From a virus: a stretch of 38,879 bases of DNA. Positions 9,081-16,773 of this stretch are shown here, piece by piece. The translations under genes were made by a program, and so were the position numbers. The notes beneath the pieces were generated by a model. That model was not told the origin of the DNA. It saw only the letters and a program-made list of their open reading frames with translations, and ran no database searches. Every line of letters starts with the position of its first letter. Positions within the stretch are counted from its first letter, which is position 1. Where the stretch lies: the IMG/VR virus record IMGVR_UViG_3300013004_004504, positions 1 through 38,879 of that record, one strand, 5' to 3'.

Positions 9081-10028
9081 ATGCGCCCGCGCTCAATCAA
9101 CATCTTTCTGCTCGACGGGGATCCGGATGGCATACGTGTAGCCCAGATTTCGATGTCCACAATCCAGGCGATCGCTTTCCGCAAACTGCAGATGAAGCAG
9201 GTGCGTGGGACATTTCCTGAATTGGCCCGACCGGGCGTTTACCTCCTGCTTGGCTTCGATGAAGCGCAGCCGGATCGTCTCATGGCTTATATCGGTGAAT
9301 CCGAAGGCGTGGCCAATCGACTGCAGTATCATGCCGGTAATGATAAGGGCGTAGATAGCAAACCGTTCTGGACTGAGACGATTGTGTTGGTCAGCAAGGA
9401 TGAGAACCTTACCAAATCCCACGCCCGATATGTTGAAGCCAGACTGATCGCAGATGCAGGGCTCAACCCACGTTGGTCGCTGCTGAACTCCCAGAAGGCA
9501 AGCGAGGTCGGCAAACTGCCGCTACCGGATCGGGCCGCGATGGAAGAGTTCATCGACCAGACGAAGACATTGGTTGGTGCACTTGGCTGCGATTTGTTCA
9601 AAGTCGTCTCAGGTGACCTCACAAATGGTGGCAGGTTGGAAATCAAAGGTGCGATCGACGTTCCCAATGTTGTTTTTGCATATCGAGGCCAAGGTTTCGC
9701 CGCTCAAATGTTGATCACTGCCAGCAGCGAGTTCGTGGTGAAGAGGGGATCTGTCGCCCGGATCAAAACGACTAATACCATCCCCAAGGGGACTGTAGGC
9801 TTGCGCTCCGATTTGCTCGCCAAGGGTATTCTGGTGGAACAGAATGACGGCCTTCTGTTCACCTCCGACTACATATTTTCGTCGGTTTCCGCAGCCGCAG
9901 CCACGGTAACAGGGGCGGCGGCAAATGGCAGAATTCTCTGGCGATTACCGGATGGTAGAACCTATGCGGAGTGGGAGGAGGCAGAAAACAGCGTCCCGCC
10001 ATCTGATGGCGCAGACTACGACGCATAG
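9081..10028 (+). CDS. GIY-YIG nuclease with C-terminal DUF4357-like domain (BREX-associated)
   Basis: The start is taken as ATG 9081, one base after the brxL stop; TTG 9072 is the alternative. The 315-residue protein has a GIY-YIG domain at about residues 45-140: GVY (52-54), YIG (70-72), an Arg in ANRLQYHAG, and a candidate metal-binding Glu119 in YVEARLI. The C-terminal about 120 residues, with LRSDLL..GIL and a final GR.YAEWEEAE, fit DUF4357, a small domain often attached to restriction or GIY-YIG proteins. GIY-YIG enzymes cut DNA with one metal ion. Its place at the end of the BREX operon suggests an effector or accessory restriction nuclease, but that role is inferred. Its last 13 bases overlap the 3' end of the opposing sulfotransferase gene. 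Confidence 0.85.
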   Translation: MRPRSINIFLLDGDPDGIRVAQISMSTIQAIAFRKLQMKQVRGTFPELARPGVYLLLGFDEAQPDRLMAYIGESEGVANRLQYHAGNDKGVDSKPFWTETIVLVSKDENLTKSHARYVEARLIADAGLNPRWSLLNSQKASEVGKLPLPDRAAMEEFIDQTKTLVGALGCDLFKVVSGDLTNGGRLEIKGAIDVPNVVFAYRGQGFAAQMLITASSEFVVKRGSVARIKTTNTIPKGTVGLRSDLLAKGILVEQNDGLLFTSDYIFSSVSAAAATVTGAAANGRILWRLPDGRTYAEWEEAENSVPPSDGADYDA

Positions 10029-10684
10029 AAATTGCGAATTAATTCTGCCTCTGCGGCGTTTGTCACAGGCAACGGGTTTTCGGCCGCATTGATCTGCGGA
10101 ATTTCCACCGAAGCGCCATCCCCACCAAACCAATCAACAATCGCCCTAAGTCCGGCATCGTAATCCGCAAAAGACAAAATGGTCATGGCAGCGCTATCAA
10201 GCCATTCCGACTGCGATCTATAGAAACTGAGATTGCCTGCCCTTGGCCGGGATAGGCCGCCTGGGACAGAAGGCGGCGGCAAAACCGCAAGGATGTCGAG
10301 CGGCAGAATGCTGTCGATGACCGTGCGCAAATCTTGAGTAATGGTCTCGGGATTAGTTTCGAACCATCGCGGGTGCGGCTCGATACCGACAAACCGATCC
10401 GGGAACAGCTGAATGAACGAGTTCGGCAGGCACCGCTTGTGGAATTCCAAGGCCGAGCAGAACCGCTCAACAGGATCCCGCCAGAATGCATAGATCGCCG
10501 TTGGCGCGATAGCCTCGCCTGGAAACCGCTCCTTAGCCAGCCGGATCGCTTCTGGAACGTTAGGATGCCACCCCATCTCACCAACCAGATCCACCCCAAT
10601 CTGCCCAAGGACAGCTCGGGCCGTCTGTGATCCGTTCTTGGGCACGCCAATGAACAGCATCTGGCGGTCATGCGAAATGATCAT
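10016..10684 (-). CDS. sulfotransferase-family protein at the distal end of the phage tail cluster
   Basis: The 222-residue protein carries both PAPS-binding signatures of sulfotransferases: the 5'-phosphosulfate loop PKNGSQTA (residues 15-22) near the N-terminus and the 3'-phosphate motif RDPVERFCS (69-77). Such enzymes move a sulfate from PAPS to a hydroxyl or amine, commonly on a carbohydrate. It starts 3 bases after the stop of the propeller-type tail gene and is the last gene of the leftward phage operon. In that position it could modify host surface polysaccharide (lysogenic conversion) or a phage structural protein; neither is shown. Its stop codon lies inside the 3' end of the convergent GIY-YIG gene, a 13-bp overlap. 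The protein is compact, with no membrane segment or signal peptide evident. Confidence 0.8.
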   Translation of the reverse strand: MIISHDRQMLFIGVPKNGSQTARAVLGQIGVDLVGEMGWHPNVPEAIRLAKERFPGEAIAPTAIYAFWRDPVERFCSALEFHKRCLPNSFIQLFPDRFVGIEPHPRWFETNPETITQDLRTVIDSILPLDILAVLPPPSVPGGLSRPRAGNLSFYRSQSEWLDSAAMTILSFADYDAGLRAIVDWFGGDGASVEIPQINAAENPLPVTNAAEAELIRNFYAS

Positions 10685-10687
10685 GGT

Positions 10688-12079
10688 TCAGATCCCGGTA
10701 GTAGTGTTCGTGTAGGTCCCGACAGCGAAGCTGTAGGAGGGCGTGCCTGAGGCCAGGGATCGGCTCAGCAGCGAGAAGCTTCGGAAAGTCAGCGACCAGA
10801 AGGTGGTGCCGATGCTGGGCGACAAGGCGCTGTAGGTCACACCCTGGGTCGAAGCACCGGCCACTGACCATGTGCCGGTCTTTGAGCCATCTATGGGCAC
10901 TTTGAAGATGGCGCCGCACAGATCCATGTAACCGTAGGGCGAGAAGTCCATCATCGTGTAGATCGAGAACACCATGGCCGTAGAGTTGACCGCCAGACCG
11001 GTGAGGCTGAACGAGTTCGCGCCATTGCTCGTGTCGAGACTGATGGAGCGGGACAGCAGCAATGTGCCATCAGTCGAAAACTGATAGATGTCCGCCCCGG
11101 CATAGATCGGCGCAAAGACCCGCAGATTGCCGTCCGGCCCCAGATTCACCGAGCCACTGCCGTAGCTGGACGGAAGAGACTTCTGCCACTGAATAACGGC
11201 CCCAGAACTGATCTTAAGCAGGCTCAGCGTGCCGTTGATGCCTGCGAGCCAGTAGATGTTGTTGCTGCTGTCTACCGCAACGCCATAGCCGTAATCATAA
11301 CCCGTACTCCCGATTGAGCGCTGCCAGCTCACCGAGGGGGTGGCCGTATTGATGACGGTGATCAGGGCGTCGATATTTCCGGCAGTCGACGTCGAGGTGT
11401 TGCCCGAAAGGACCAGCAGGCTGCCGTCTGGGCTGAGGGCCATCTGGCTGGCATATTCGTTGCCGGAGCCACCAATCGACCGCTGCCACAGCAGGGTGCC
11501 GGCGCTATTGTATTTGGCGATCAGCGCGTCGGCATTTCCGGAGCCACCGCTCGATGTTGAATAGCCTGCGACGTAGACGCTACCGGACGCATCCACCGCC
11601 CCATTGTACCATATTTCCTGGCCCGAGCCGTTGAGGCTGCGCTGCCATTGCAGGGTTCCCGAGGTGTCGAGCTTGGCCAGCCAGCCAAAGTAGTTGCTCG
11701 AGTAGTAGGCGCCAGCGAGGTAGATATTGCCGGCGGCATCGATCCAGCCGCCGTTGATGAATGGCCCAGAGACGTTTCGGGCCCACAAAAGCGCGCCGTC
11801 CCGGTTCCATTTGAACACCGCGCTGGTGGCGCTGGCGTAGATGTTTCCGCTGCCGTCAGTGCCGAGGATCTGGAAATTGACTACGGTTGAACCAAACGTC
11901 GCATACCAGAAGCTCTCGTTCGATTTGCCGTAGAGATTGGAGAGCGAGACCGGACCCGATGCAACGCCGGCAAGAGAACGCACGGCCGCCTCGCCAAGTG
12001 AAGTCGTGGTGGTTGATGTACGTTCCAGTTCGACCGCGACATTGCCAAGCGATATAGGCCCTGAGGTCTGCAGCGTCAT
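10688..12079 (-). CDS. phage tail protein with beta-propeller-like repeats
   Basis: The 463-residue protein opens with a tail-fibre type N-terminus (PISLGNVAVELERTST, then AVRSLAGVASGPVSLSNLYG), a motif I recognise from collar and fibre proteins, where it probably docks to the virion. From about residue 55 a unit of about 50 residues recurs, built around DxSGNIYxAG and GTLLWQRSIGGSG. This resembles SBBP-type beta-propeller blades; I count at least five, the later ones more diverged. Such a domain could bind carbohydrate on the host surface. Its ATG overlaps the stop of the preceding chaperone-tailed fibre gene (ATGA), so the two are co-translated. No enzyme motif is visible. Confidence 0.75.
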   Translation of the reverse strand: MTLQTSGPISLGNVAVELERTSTTTTSLGEAAVRSLAGVASGPVSLSNLYGKSNESFWYATFGSTVVNFQILGTDGSGNIYASATSAVFKWNRDGALLWARNVSGPFINGGWIDAAGNIYLAGAYYSSNYFGWLAKLDTSGTLQWQRSLNGSGQEIWYNGAVDASGSVYVAGYSTSSGGSGNADALIAKYNSAGTLLWQRSIGGSGNEYASQMALSPDGSLLVLSGNTSTSTAGNIDALITVINTATPSVSWQRSIGSTGYDYGYGVAVDSSNNIYWLAGINGTLSLLKISSGAVIQWQKSLPSSYGSGSVNLGPDGNLRVFAPIYAGADIYQFSTDGTLLLSRSISLDTSNGANSFSLTGLAVNSTAMVFSIYTMMDFSPYGYMDLCGAIFKVPIDGSKTGTWSVAGASTQGVTYSALSPSIGTTFWSLTFRSFSLLSRSLASGTPSYSFAVGTYTNTTTGI

Positions 12080-12936
12080 GCGCGGGCCTCGAGGCGATCG
12101 ACCTTGTCAGCCAACTCTTTCACGGCTTCGACCAGCATGCCAACCAGATTGCCATAGGCGACAGACAGCAGGCCATCGTCGTGGGCCATCACCGCCTCGG
12201 GCACGATCGGCGCCAATTCCTGAGCCACTAGGCCAATCCCGCGGCTACCAGTGTCGCGCCGCGTAAAGATAACCCCTCGCAGGCTTCGCACTTGGTCAAG
12301 CGCACCTGCGATGGTTGTAATGTCGGCTTTGAGCCGGGCATCGGAATAGGCTGTGATATCGCCGGTCGCGGTGATTGAGCCCGACACGGAGATGCTGCCG
12401 GTGAAGCTGTCGCCCGCCTTGTTGGCAGGCGTAAATCCAAGCGCGCCGGTCACATCGCCGGAGGTCATGGACGAGCCAGCGGTGACCCGGCCTTTCGCAT
12501 CGACGGTGACCTTGAGATAGGTCCCGGCCGTCACGCCGGAGTTTGCCAGGGTCGCGGCGAACGACAGGTTTGCAGAGCCGTCAAAGCTGCCGCTGGTGCC
12601 AGTGACATCGCCTGTGAGCGCAATGGTCCGCCCTGTCGCCCACTTGGTCGCAGTGGCAGCATTGCCGGTGCAGGAGCCGGATGAACCCGTGATCGATCCG
12701 CTGCTGGTGATGTAGCCGCTTGGGTTGGTGGAATTGTAGGGCGTGAAGCCTAGCGCGGTCGTCACCATGGCCGAGGTCAGATTGCCAAAGCCTACCTGGA
12801 CGACGGTGCCGCCTGCGGTCTTCGAAAATAGCTTCTGGTCGGCCAGATTGACCGCGAGTTCGCCCGCCTGAAGCGAAGCGGCCGCAGGGACGCTGGATGC
12901 GGTCGAGGACCGTTTAAGCAGGATGGTGCTCGGCAT
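12076..12936 (-). CDS. tail fibre with C-terminal S74 intramolecular chaperone domain
   Basis: The 286-residue protein has an N-terminal block (LLKRSSTASSVPAAASLQ, then GELAVNLADQKLF) shared with the fibre encoded just upstream. A repetitive Gly/Ser/Thr shaft follows, then a C-terminal Peptidase_S74 domain from about residue 195. The latter shows SDARLK, with Ser198 and Lys203 as the expected self-cleavage pair, and ends in a heptad-like helix (LVEAVKELADKVDRLEARA). By family knowledge this domain trimerises, helps fold the fibre and then cuts itself off. The shaft repeats GNAATATKWATGRTIALTGD and [11 protein letters not shown], near copies of stretches in the neighbouring fibre. It is joined by TGATG and ATGA overlaps to both neighbours. 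Confidence 0.85.
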   Translation of the reverse strand: MPSTILLKRSSTASSVPAAASLQAGELAVNLADQKLFSKTAGGTVVQVGFGNLTSAMVTTALGFTPYNSTNPSGYITSSGSITGSSGSCTGNAATATKWATGRTIALTGDVTGTSGSFDGSANLSFAATLANSGVTAGTYLKVTVDAKGRVTAGSSMTSGDVTGALGFTPANKAGDSFTGSISVSGSITATGDITAYSDARLKADITTIAGALDQVRSLRGVIFTRRDTGSRGIGLVAQELAPIVPEAVMAHDDGLLSVAYGNLVGMLVEAVKELADKVDRLEARA

Positions 12937-14477
12937 CAGAAAGTACCACCATCCAGTGTCACGCCATCAATCGAGCCACCGGTGATTGCGACGTTGCTCG
13001 CTGCCTGCGTCGACATGGTGCCAAGGCCAGAAATGTCGGTGTTGGGGATCGTGGCCGATGCGGTGAAGGCTGCGGTGCCGTTACCCTTGAGGTAGCCGGT
13101 AAGCGTGGTTGCCCCCGAACCGCCCTTCGCCACGCCGAGCGTACCGCCGATATTGCCCAGCGTCAGGTTCGCTTCGTTAACATCGACTGTTGGGTTACCG
13201 GCCACACCATCGCCATTGGTGACTGCGATCTTGGTCGAGCCGGCCGCTAGGGTGCGTGCTGCCACAGTTCCTGCTGCTGTCCGGGCAATGATCCCATTGG
13301 TGGCAAGGTTATGGAGTGCGAGCGCCTGACCGGTCAGCCCAACGCTGTCAGCAGCTACGGTAATGCCTGTGCCGGCACCCACGTCGATCGTGTTGCCAGT
13401 CTTGGTGAGGCCATTGCCGGCGACGATCTGCCCTGCGCCATTGAACTGGACGAAGGTGATCGCTGTCGTGCCCAGAGTGCCGCCAACATCAACCGTGCAG
13501 AGATAGCCGACGTCGGCGTTCACCGAGCCTTGTTCGACAAAGAGGTAGGCCGAGACATGCTCGTCCCAGGTCGAGAGATCGACGGCCCGGGACCAGGCGC
13601 CAGCGGCAACGACATAGACGCCATTTGCCGAAGTCGAGGTCTGGTCCTTCACCAGCACACGGTCACCAACGGCAAGAGCTACCCCGTCGATGGTCATTGC
13701 CCCGGAAAGCGAGGCGATGTTCGCGGTCGATGCAGCTTTCACCGAAGCCTTGGGATCGAGCCCCTGAACGGTCAGATCAACGTAGTTCTTGGTGGCTGCG
13801 TCCTGGGCAGCTGTCGGGTCAGCAAGACCAGTGATGCGCTGGCTATTGAAGTCCAGCGCAGCGGTAGGTGCAGCCAGCTGGTCGAGCCGGTTCGCCCGCA
13901 CTCTGGCATCAGTGAAGTAGAGGTTGGTGCCTTCCGCAACATCGCTGCTCGAGAGCGTGATTGCGCCGGTCCGGCCAGCAACCGAGGTCACCGGGAAGGT
14001 GATCGCAACATTGCTGGCCGCCGTCACGCGCCCCTTGGCATCGACTGCGACCTGGCCAACCTGTGTAGCGGAGCCATAAGTCCCAGCGGTGGCGCCACTA
14101 TTGGCGAGTGTCAGCGCAATCGAGGCGTTCGCAGAGCCATCAAAAGTCGCAGAGCCCGTGCCGTCACCCGTGATCGAAAAGGTCCTCGCAGTCGCAAGCT
14201 TGGTCGCGGTTCCTGCATTGCCGTCGATGGAGCCCGAAATTGTCGAGGTGAAGGTCTTGACCCCGGCGATGGTCTGGGCACCGGTCGTCGCCACAAAAGC
14301 ACCCGAGCCGCCGATCGCGATGACCGAGGTCGCCGTGCCGCCAGCGCCGCCCGTGCCGGTGCCGTAATAGAGGGTGTTGTCCTGTTCGTTGAACGCGAGC
14401 TCGGCATTGGCAAGCGAAGCCGGAGCCCCAGCCGCACCGCCTGCAGCCCGCCGCTTGATGCGCAGGGTATTGGCCAT
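12936..14477 (-). CDS. large phage tail fibre protein
   Basis: The 513-residue protein is Ala/Gly/Thr-rich with typical fibre repeats. Its N-terminus ([11 protein letters not shown], then [15 protein letters not shown]) parallels that of the S74-tailed fibre. A shaft stretch ([20 protein letters not shown], then [11 protein letters not shown]) is also shared, so the two look like duplicates that diverged. A central region with [18 protein letters not shown] and [20 protein letters not shown] is a well-known segment of phage fibres, followed by a beta-rich module with [18 protein letters not shown]. No chaperone domain is present at its end, so it may be assembled with help from elsewhere. The gene is coupled by TGATG overlaps to the collagen-like gene before it and the S74 fibre after it. 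Confidence 0.85.
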   Translation of the reverse strand: MANTLRIKRRAAGGAAGAPASLANAELAFNEQDNTLYYGTGTGGAGGTATSVIAIGGSGAFVATTGAQTIAGVKTFTSTISGSIDGNAGTATKLATARTFSITGDGTGSATFDGSANASIALTLANSGATAGTYGSATQVGQVAVDAKGRVTAASNVAITFPVTSVAGRTGAITLSSSDVAEGTNLYFTDARVRANRLDQLAAPTAALDFNSQRITGLADPTAAQDAATKNYVDLTVQGLDPKASVKAASTANIASLSGAMTIDGVALAVGDRVLVKDQTSTSANGVYVVAAGAWSRAVDLSTWDEHVSAYLFVEQGSVNADVGYLCTVDVGGTLGTTAITFVQFNGAGQIVAGNGLTKTGNTIDVGAGTGITVAADSVGLTGQALALHNLATNGIIARTAAGTVAARTLAAGSTKIAVTNGDGVAGNPTVDVNEANLTLGNIGGTLGVAKGGSGATTLTGYLKGNGTAAFTASATIPNTDISGLGTMSTQAASNVAITGGSIDGVTLDGGTF

Positions 14478-14761
14478 CAGAAATTACCTCCGTCGACCAG
14501 TCTGGTCGCTTTCTCGTTGATCCATGTGTTGGTGGGGGATGAGTAAGTGAGGACGTCCCCGCCCTCGGGCGTAGCGAGATCGACATCGCTGAGATCGGTC
14601 AGCGCGCTCAGCGGCCCGGGTGGGCCAGGAGGACCCTGTGGCCCGGTGAACCCGCGTGGGCCCGAGATCCCGGCACTCGAGACATCTAGGGTGATGCTCG
14701 TGCCGTCACTCTCGACAAGGATGGTCTGGACCGCCTCGACGATCTGAAGCGCTGCACTCAT
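14477..14761 (-). CDS. small collagen-like phage tail protein
   Basis: The 94-residue protein has a short collagen-type run of Gly-X-Y triplets at about residues 34-51 ([18 protein letters not shown]). Before it is a predicted beta-strand N-terminus; after it come [18 protein letters not shown] and [14 protein letters not shown], a motif seen in fibre-adapter proteins. The collagen stretch would form a short trimeric helix, so it probably acts as a trimeric linker or adapter for the fibres encoded just downstream. It overlaps the previous gene (ATGA) and the next (TGATG). Confidence 0.75.
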   Translation of the reverse strand: MSAALQIVEAVQTILVESDGTSITLDVSSAGISGPRGFTGPQGPPGPPGPLSALTDLSDVDLATPEGGDVLTYSSPTNTWINEKATRLVDGGNF

Positions 14762-15069
14762 TCGACATCAAACGTGAGGGTCGGAAGAACCTCACGCTCC
14801 CCGCTGTCGTTCTCGAAGCCGAGGGTCAGCCAAACCCGACCAGCGCCGGGTGCAAGCGGAGCAGTCTGCTCGTCGGTCCATAGAACCTCGATCTGCCCGC
14901 CCGAAGCTGGGATCAGGATCGCAAGCGCGGGCGGTGCAATGTTCGGACTTTGATCGATGACCATGAGCGTGAGCCCGGAAAGATCCCGGGCCAGTCCTGC
15001 GCTTTGGTCGGCAAAAAAGGTGGCGCGCACGCGCTTGGTGCCGCCCCGGCGAATGGTCAGCCTGGTCAT
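14758..15069 (-). CDS. hypothetical phage protein (fibre-module, beta-rich)
   Basis: A 103-residue protein starting MTRLTIRRGGTKRVRATFFA, predicted mostly beta-strand, without a family I can name. The start at 15069 has a modest AGGTG ribosome site. An in-frame ATG at 15126 that overlaps the stop of the holin-like gene would add 19 residues of poor-looking sequence, and cannot be excluded because coupling by TGATG is common here. Its stop overlaps the ATG of the collagen-like gene. The position suggests a small structural or adapter protein of the distal fibre module. Confidence 0.6.
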   Translation of the reverse strand: MTRLTIRRGGTKRVRATFFADQSAGLARDLSGLTLMVIDQSPNIAPPALAILIPASGGQIEVLWTDEQTAPLAPGAGRVWLTLGFENDSGEREVLPTLTFDVE

Positions 15070-15125
15070 GCCTGCACCTGATTGGAAAAGAGGGTGGCGG
15101 GAGCCGCAGCCCCCGCCCTGGGGCA

Positions 15126-15320
15126 TCAGCCGATGCGGGCCGTAGCCGTCTTGCGGAACAGGACGCCGCCGATACCGGTCAGTGCCAGCACCACGGTCAG
15201 GACGTCAGTCTGATCGAGCCCGGCGGGCAGAACGCCGAGCGTACCGGCAATGCCCCAGAGGCTGCCAATGACGCCGGTCCAGATGGCCTTCGAGGTCCAC
15301 CAAGGTTTGAGGTCTTCCAT
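15126..15320 (-). CDS. small two-helix membrane protein, holin-like
   Basis: The 64-residue protein has two hydrophobic segments (about residues 11-31 and 38-55), a charged N-terminus containing KPWWTSKAIWTG and a basic C-terminal tail (FRKTATARIG). This layout is common in small phage holins. A strong GGAG site at 15326-15329 precedes the ATG. It lies just downstream of the lysin gene but separated from it by an intrinsic terminator hairpin only 20 bases before its start codon. Holin function (timed holes in the inner membrane that release lysin) is inferred from topology and neighbourhood. Confidence 0.65.
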   Translation of the reverse strand: MEDLKPWWTSKAIWTGVIGSLWGIAGTLGVLPAGLDQTDVLTVVLALTGIGGVLFRKTATARIG

Positions 15321-15333
15321 GTCATTTCTCCAA

Positions 15334-15357
15334 TAAAAAACCCGCCATAAGGCGGGC
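15334..15357 (-). terminator. intrinsic terminator between lysin and the distal module
   Basis: Read on the - strand the sequence is CCCGCC-TTAT-GGCGGG followed by six T residues. This is a perfect 6-bp GC stem (15341-15346 with 15351-15356), a 4-base loop and a U-tract (15335-15340), the textbook rho-independent form. It follows the lysin stop (15395) and ends a few bases before the ribosome site of the holin-like gene. Confidence 0.88.
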
Positions 15358-15394
15358 GGGATGATCCAGCGGCAATGCGCAGTGGATGGGTGGG

Positions 15395-15934
15395 TCAGGC
15401 TTCGTTTGTGGAGAGCGCACCGGTTGCTGCCAGTTCGACTGGTTTCGCGGTTGCGGGTGCAGCCTTATAGACGGGACGACGGACCGCGATGCAGCGATCC
15501 TTGGCAATGCGGGTGATGGTCACGCCATCTGACTGGTTTCCGCCAAGCACATGAAAGGCGCCATAGTCCTCGCCGATGTAGAGCCCGACATGGCCGGAGA
15601 CCTCACCACGCCGGAACACGAGCACATCACCAAGCTGGGGCTTTGCGCTCCCGTCCTTGCCGAAGTTCACCCAGCTCCTCGCCCAAAGTGGCTGGCTTGG
15701 CAGCGCCTTTCCGGCACGTTTGGCGACAATGGCCGCGAAGAGCCCGCACCAGGGGATCTCGTCGCGGTTGTAGACCTTGGCGAGCCCCAATTCCTTGGCC
15801 CAGCCGAGGATTACCGGATTATCGGCGGAGCCCTGCGCTTCAACGGTGCCGAAGAGCTTCCGGGCTTCTGACACCATCTTTGGCAAAGGTTGCAAGTCAT
15901 CGAGCCAGCGGTAAGCTGGCGGTAGCGGGTTCAT
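15395..15934 (-). CDS. endolysin, TIGR02594-like cysteine peptidase (NlpC/P60-CHAP type)
   Basis: The ATG at 15934 follows a clear AAGGAG site. The 179-residue protein has a catalytic Cys63 in IPWCGLFAAIV and a His115 in GHVGLYIGED, with ARSWVNFGK and LGDVLVFRRG between them and FHVLGGNQSD following. This matches the TIGR02594 family of phage cell-wall peptidases, which cut peptide cross-links of peptidoglycan. No signal peptide is seen, so release probably needs a holin. It lies between a small coiled-coil membrane protein and the holin-like gene, forming a lysis cassette with them. An Ala-rich C-terminal tail of about 25 residues looks disordered. Confidence 0.85.
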   Translation of the reverse strand: MNPLPPAYRWLDDLQPLPKMVSEARKLFGTVEAQGSADNPVILGWAKELGLAKVYNRDEIPWCGLFAAIVAKRAGKALPSQPLWARSWVNFGKDGSAKPQLGDVLVFRRGEVSGHVGLYIGEDYGAFHVLGGNQSDGVTITRIAKDRCIAVRRPVYKAAPATAKPVELAATGALSTNEA

Positions 15935-15954
15935 GGGTTCTCTCCTTTGGGAGG

Positions 15955-16170
15955 TTAGCGGCCTGAGAAGCCTTTGAAGGCGGCAGTGATCACTGCGATC
16001 GCCGCAACCAGGGTCGATAGCCATTTGACGAAGCGCACAACGCCAGTGGCCGTGTTCCAGGCGTCAAGCAGGTCTTTCAGTTCCTTGCGCACGGCCTTGA
16101 GCTCTGCCTGGACGGCTTCGAGGTCAGCACGGATCAGGGCCATTTCCACTGCGGGGTCTTGTTCGGGCAT
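15955..16170 (-). CDS. small coiled-coil membrane protein of the lysis cassette
   Basis: The 71-residue protein has a charged heptad-like helix (about residues 9-40, DLEAVQAELKAVRKELKDLL) and one C-terminal hydrophobic segment (about 46-65, FVKWLSTLVAAIAVITAAF). It ends 20 bases before the lysin start. A one-helix protein with a coiled coil at this place could be an accessory holin or a lysis regulator; the family is not recognised. No good ribosome site precedes ATG 16170, and an internal Met at residue 10 is an alternative start. Confidence 0.6.
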   Translation of the reverse strand: MPEQDPAVEMALIRADLEAVQAELKAVRKELKDLLDAWNTATGVVRFVKWLSTLVAAIAVITAAFKGFSGR

Positions 16171-16178
16171 GGGAGGTC

Positions 16179-16760
16179 TCAGCGGATCGAGCAGATGATA
16201 GCGATGTCACCGGGCGAGAGATCGACAGAGTAGCCCGGCATCGGATTGAAGTCGGTCTCCCGCTGGCGTGAGCCGGTGGCGTAGTGGACGAACAGCGCGG
16301 GCTCGCTCAGCACGTGAGGCTCGGTCAGCACCTCCAAACGGTACTGAACACCCGGCGTCCGCTTCAATTTCTGCACCACGCAGCACAGCGTAAAGTCGTC
16401 TTGGAAGTGGCGGGTGAACTCGCCAGCAGGCAGATAACCGCCGCCGTTCTCGACGTTGTGGCAGCCGGGCGTCCAGGCTTGCGAGATAGGGCCATCCGGC
16501 CCCTCGAAGACGTACTCGGCCGATCCGTTGATGCAGATGGACACATGCTCGCACAGGGTCCAACCGACACCAGCCTCGTGCATCTCGGCGATGGTGGCAT
16601 TGAGACGGGGCGGCACAAAGTCCAGCATCGGCCAGAGCCTCCACGAGTTTGCTGGCCGGCGGAACGTGAAGTCGTTCTTGAACACCCCGTAGTTGATCTC
16701 GAGGTCGTCGTTGATCGCGATCACCTCGTCGGTGACCGTCGGCCTGCGCTCTGCCTGCAT
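16179..16760 (-). CDS. unknown phage protein, 193 aa
   Basis: The start at 16760 is chosen because GAGGA lies just upstream. An earlier in-frame start at 16853 would lie inside the previous gene. The protein shows no signal peptide or membrane segment. Notable stretches are VIAINDDLEINYGVFKNDF, HEAGVGWTLCEHVSICINGS and PGCHNVENGGGYLPAGEF, and it contains four Cys residues. I do not recognise the family. It sits between the minor tail proteins and the lysis cassette, so a virion or receptor-recognition role is possible but unproven. Confidence 0.65.
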   Translation of the reverse strand: MQAERRPTVTDEVIAINDDLEINYGVFKNDFTFRRPANSWRLWPMLDFVPPRLNATIAEMHEAGVGWTLCEHVSICINGSAEYVFEGPDGPISQAWTPGCHNVENGGGYLPAGEFTRHFQDDFTLCCVVQKLKRTPGVQYRLEVLTEPHVLSEPALFVHYATGSRQRETDFNPMPGYSVDLSPGDIAIICSIR

Positions 16761-16773
16761 GTCCTGTTTTCCT

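Noticed and set aside
10016-10100. Phage attachment site or tRNA end at the BREX/phage junction
   Set aside because: The bases are coding on one or both strands, no cloverleaf or direct repeat was seen, and no integrase is nearby.
13311-14546. A long + strand open frame (about 411 codons) opposite the large fibre gene
   Set aside because: It lies antisense to a clear fibre gene in GC-rich repetitive sequence, has no ribosome site or recognisable domain, and its residues mirror the fibre repeats. Treated as a shadow.
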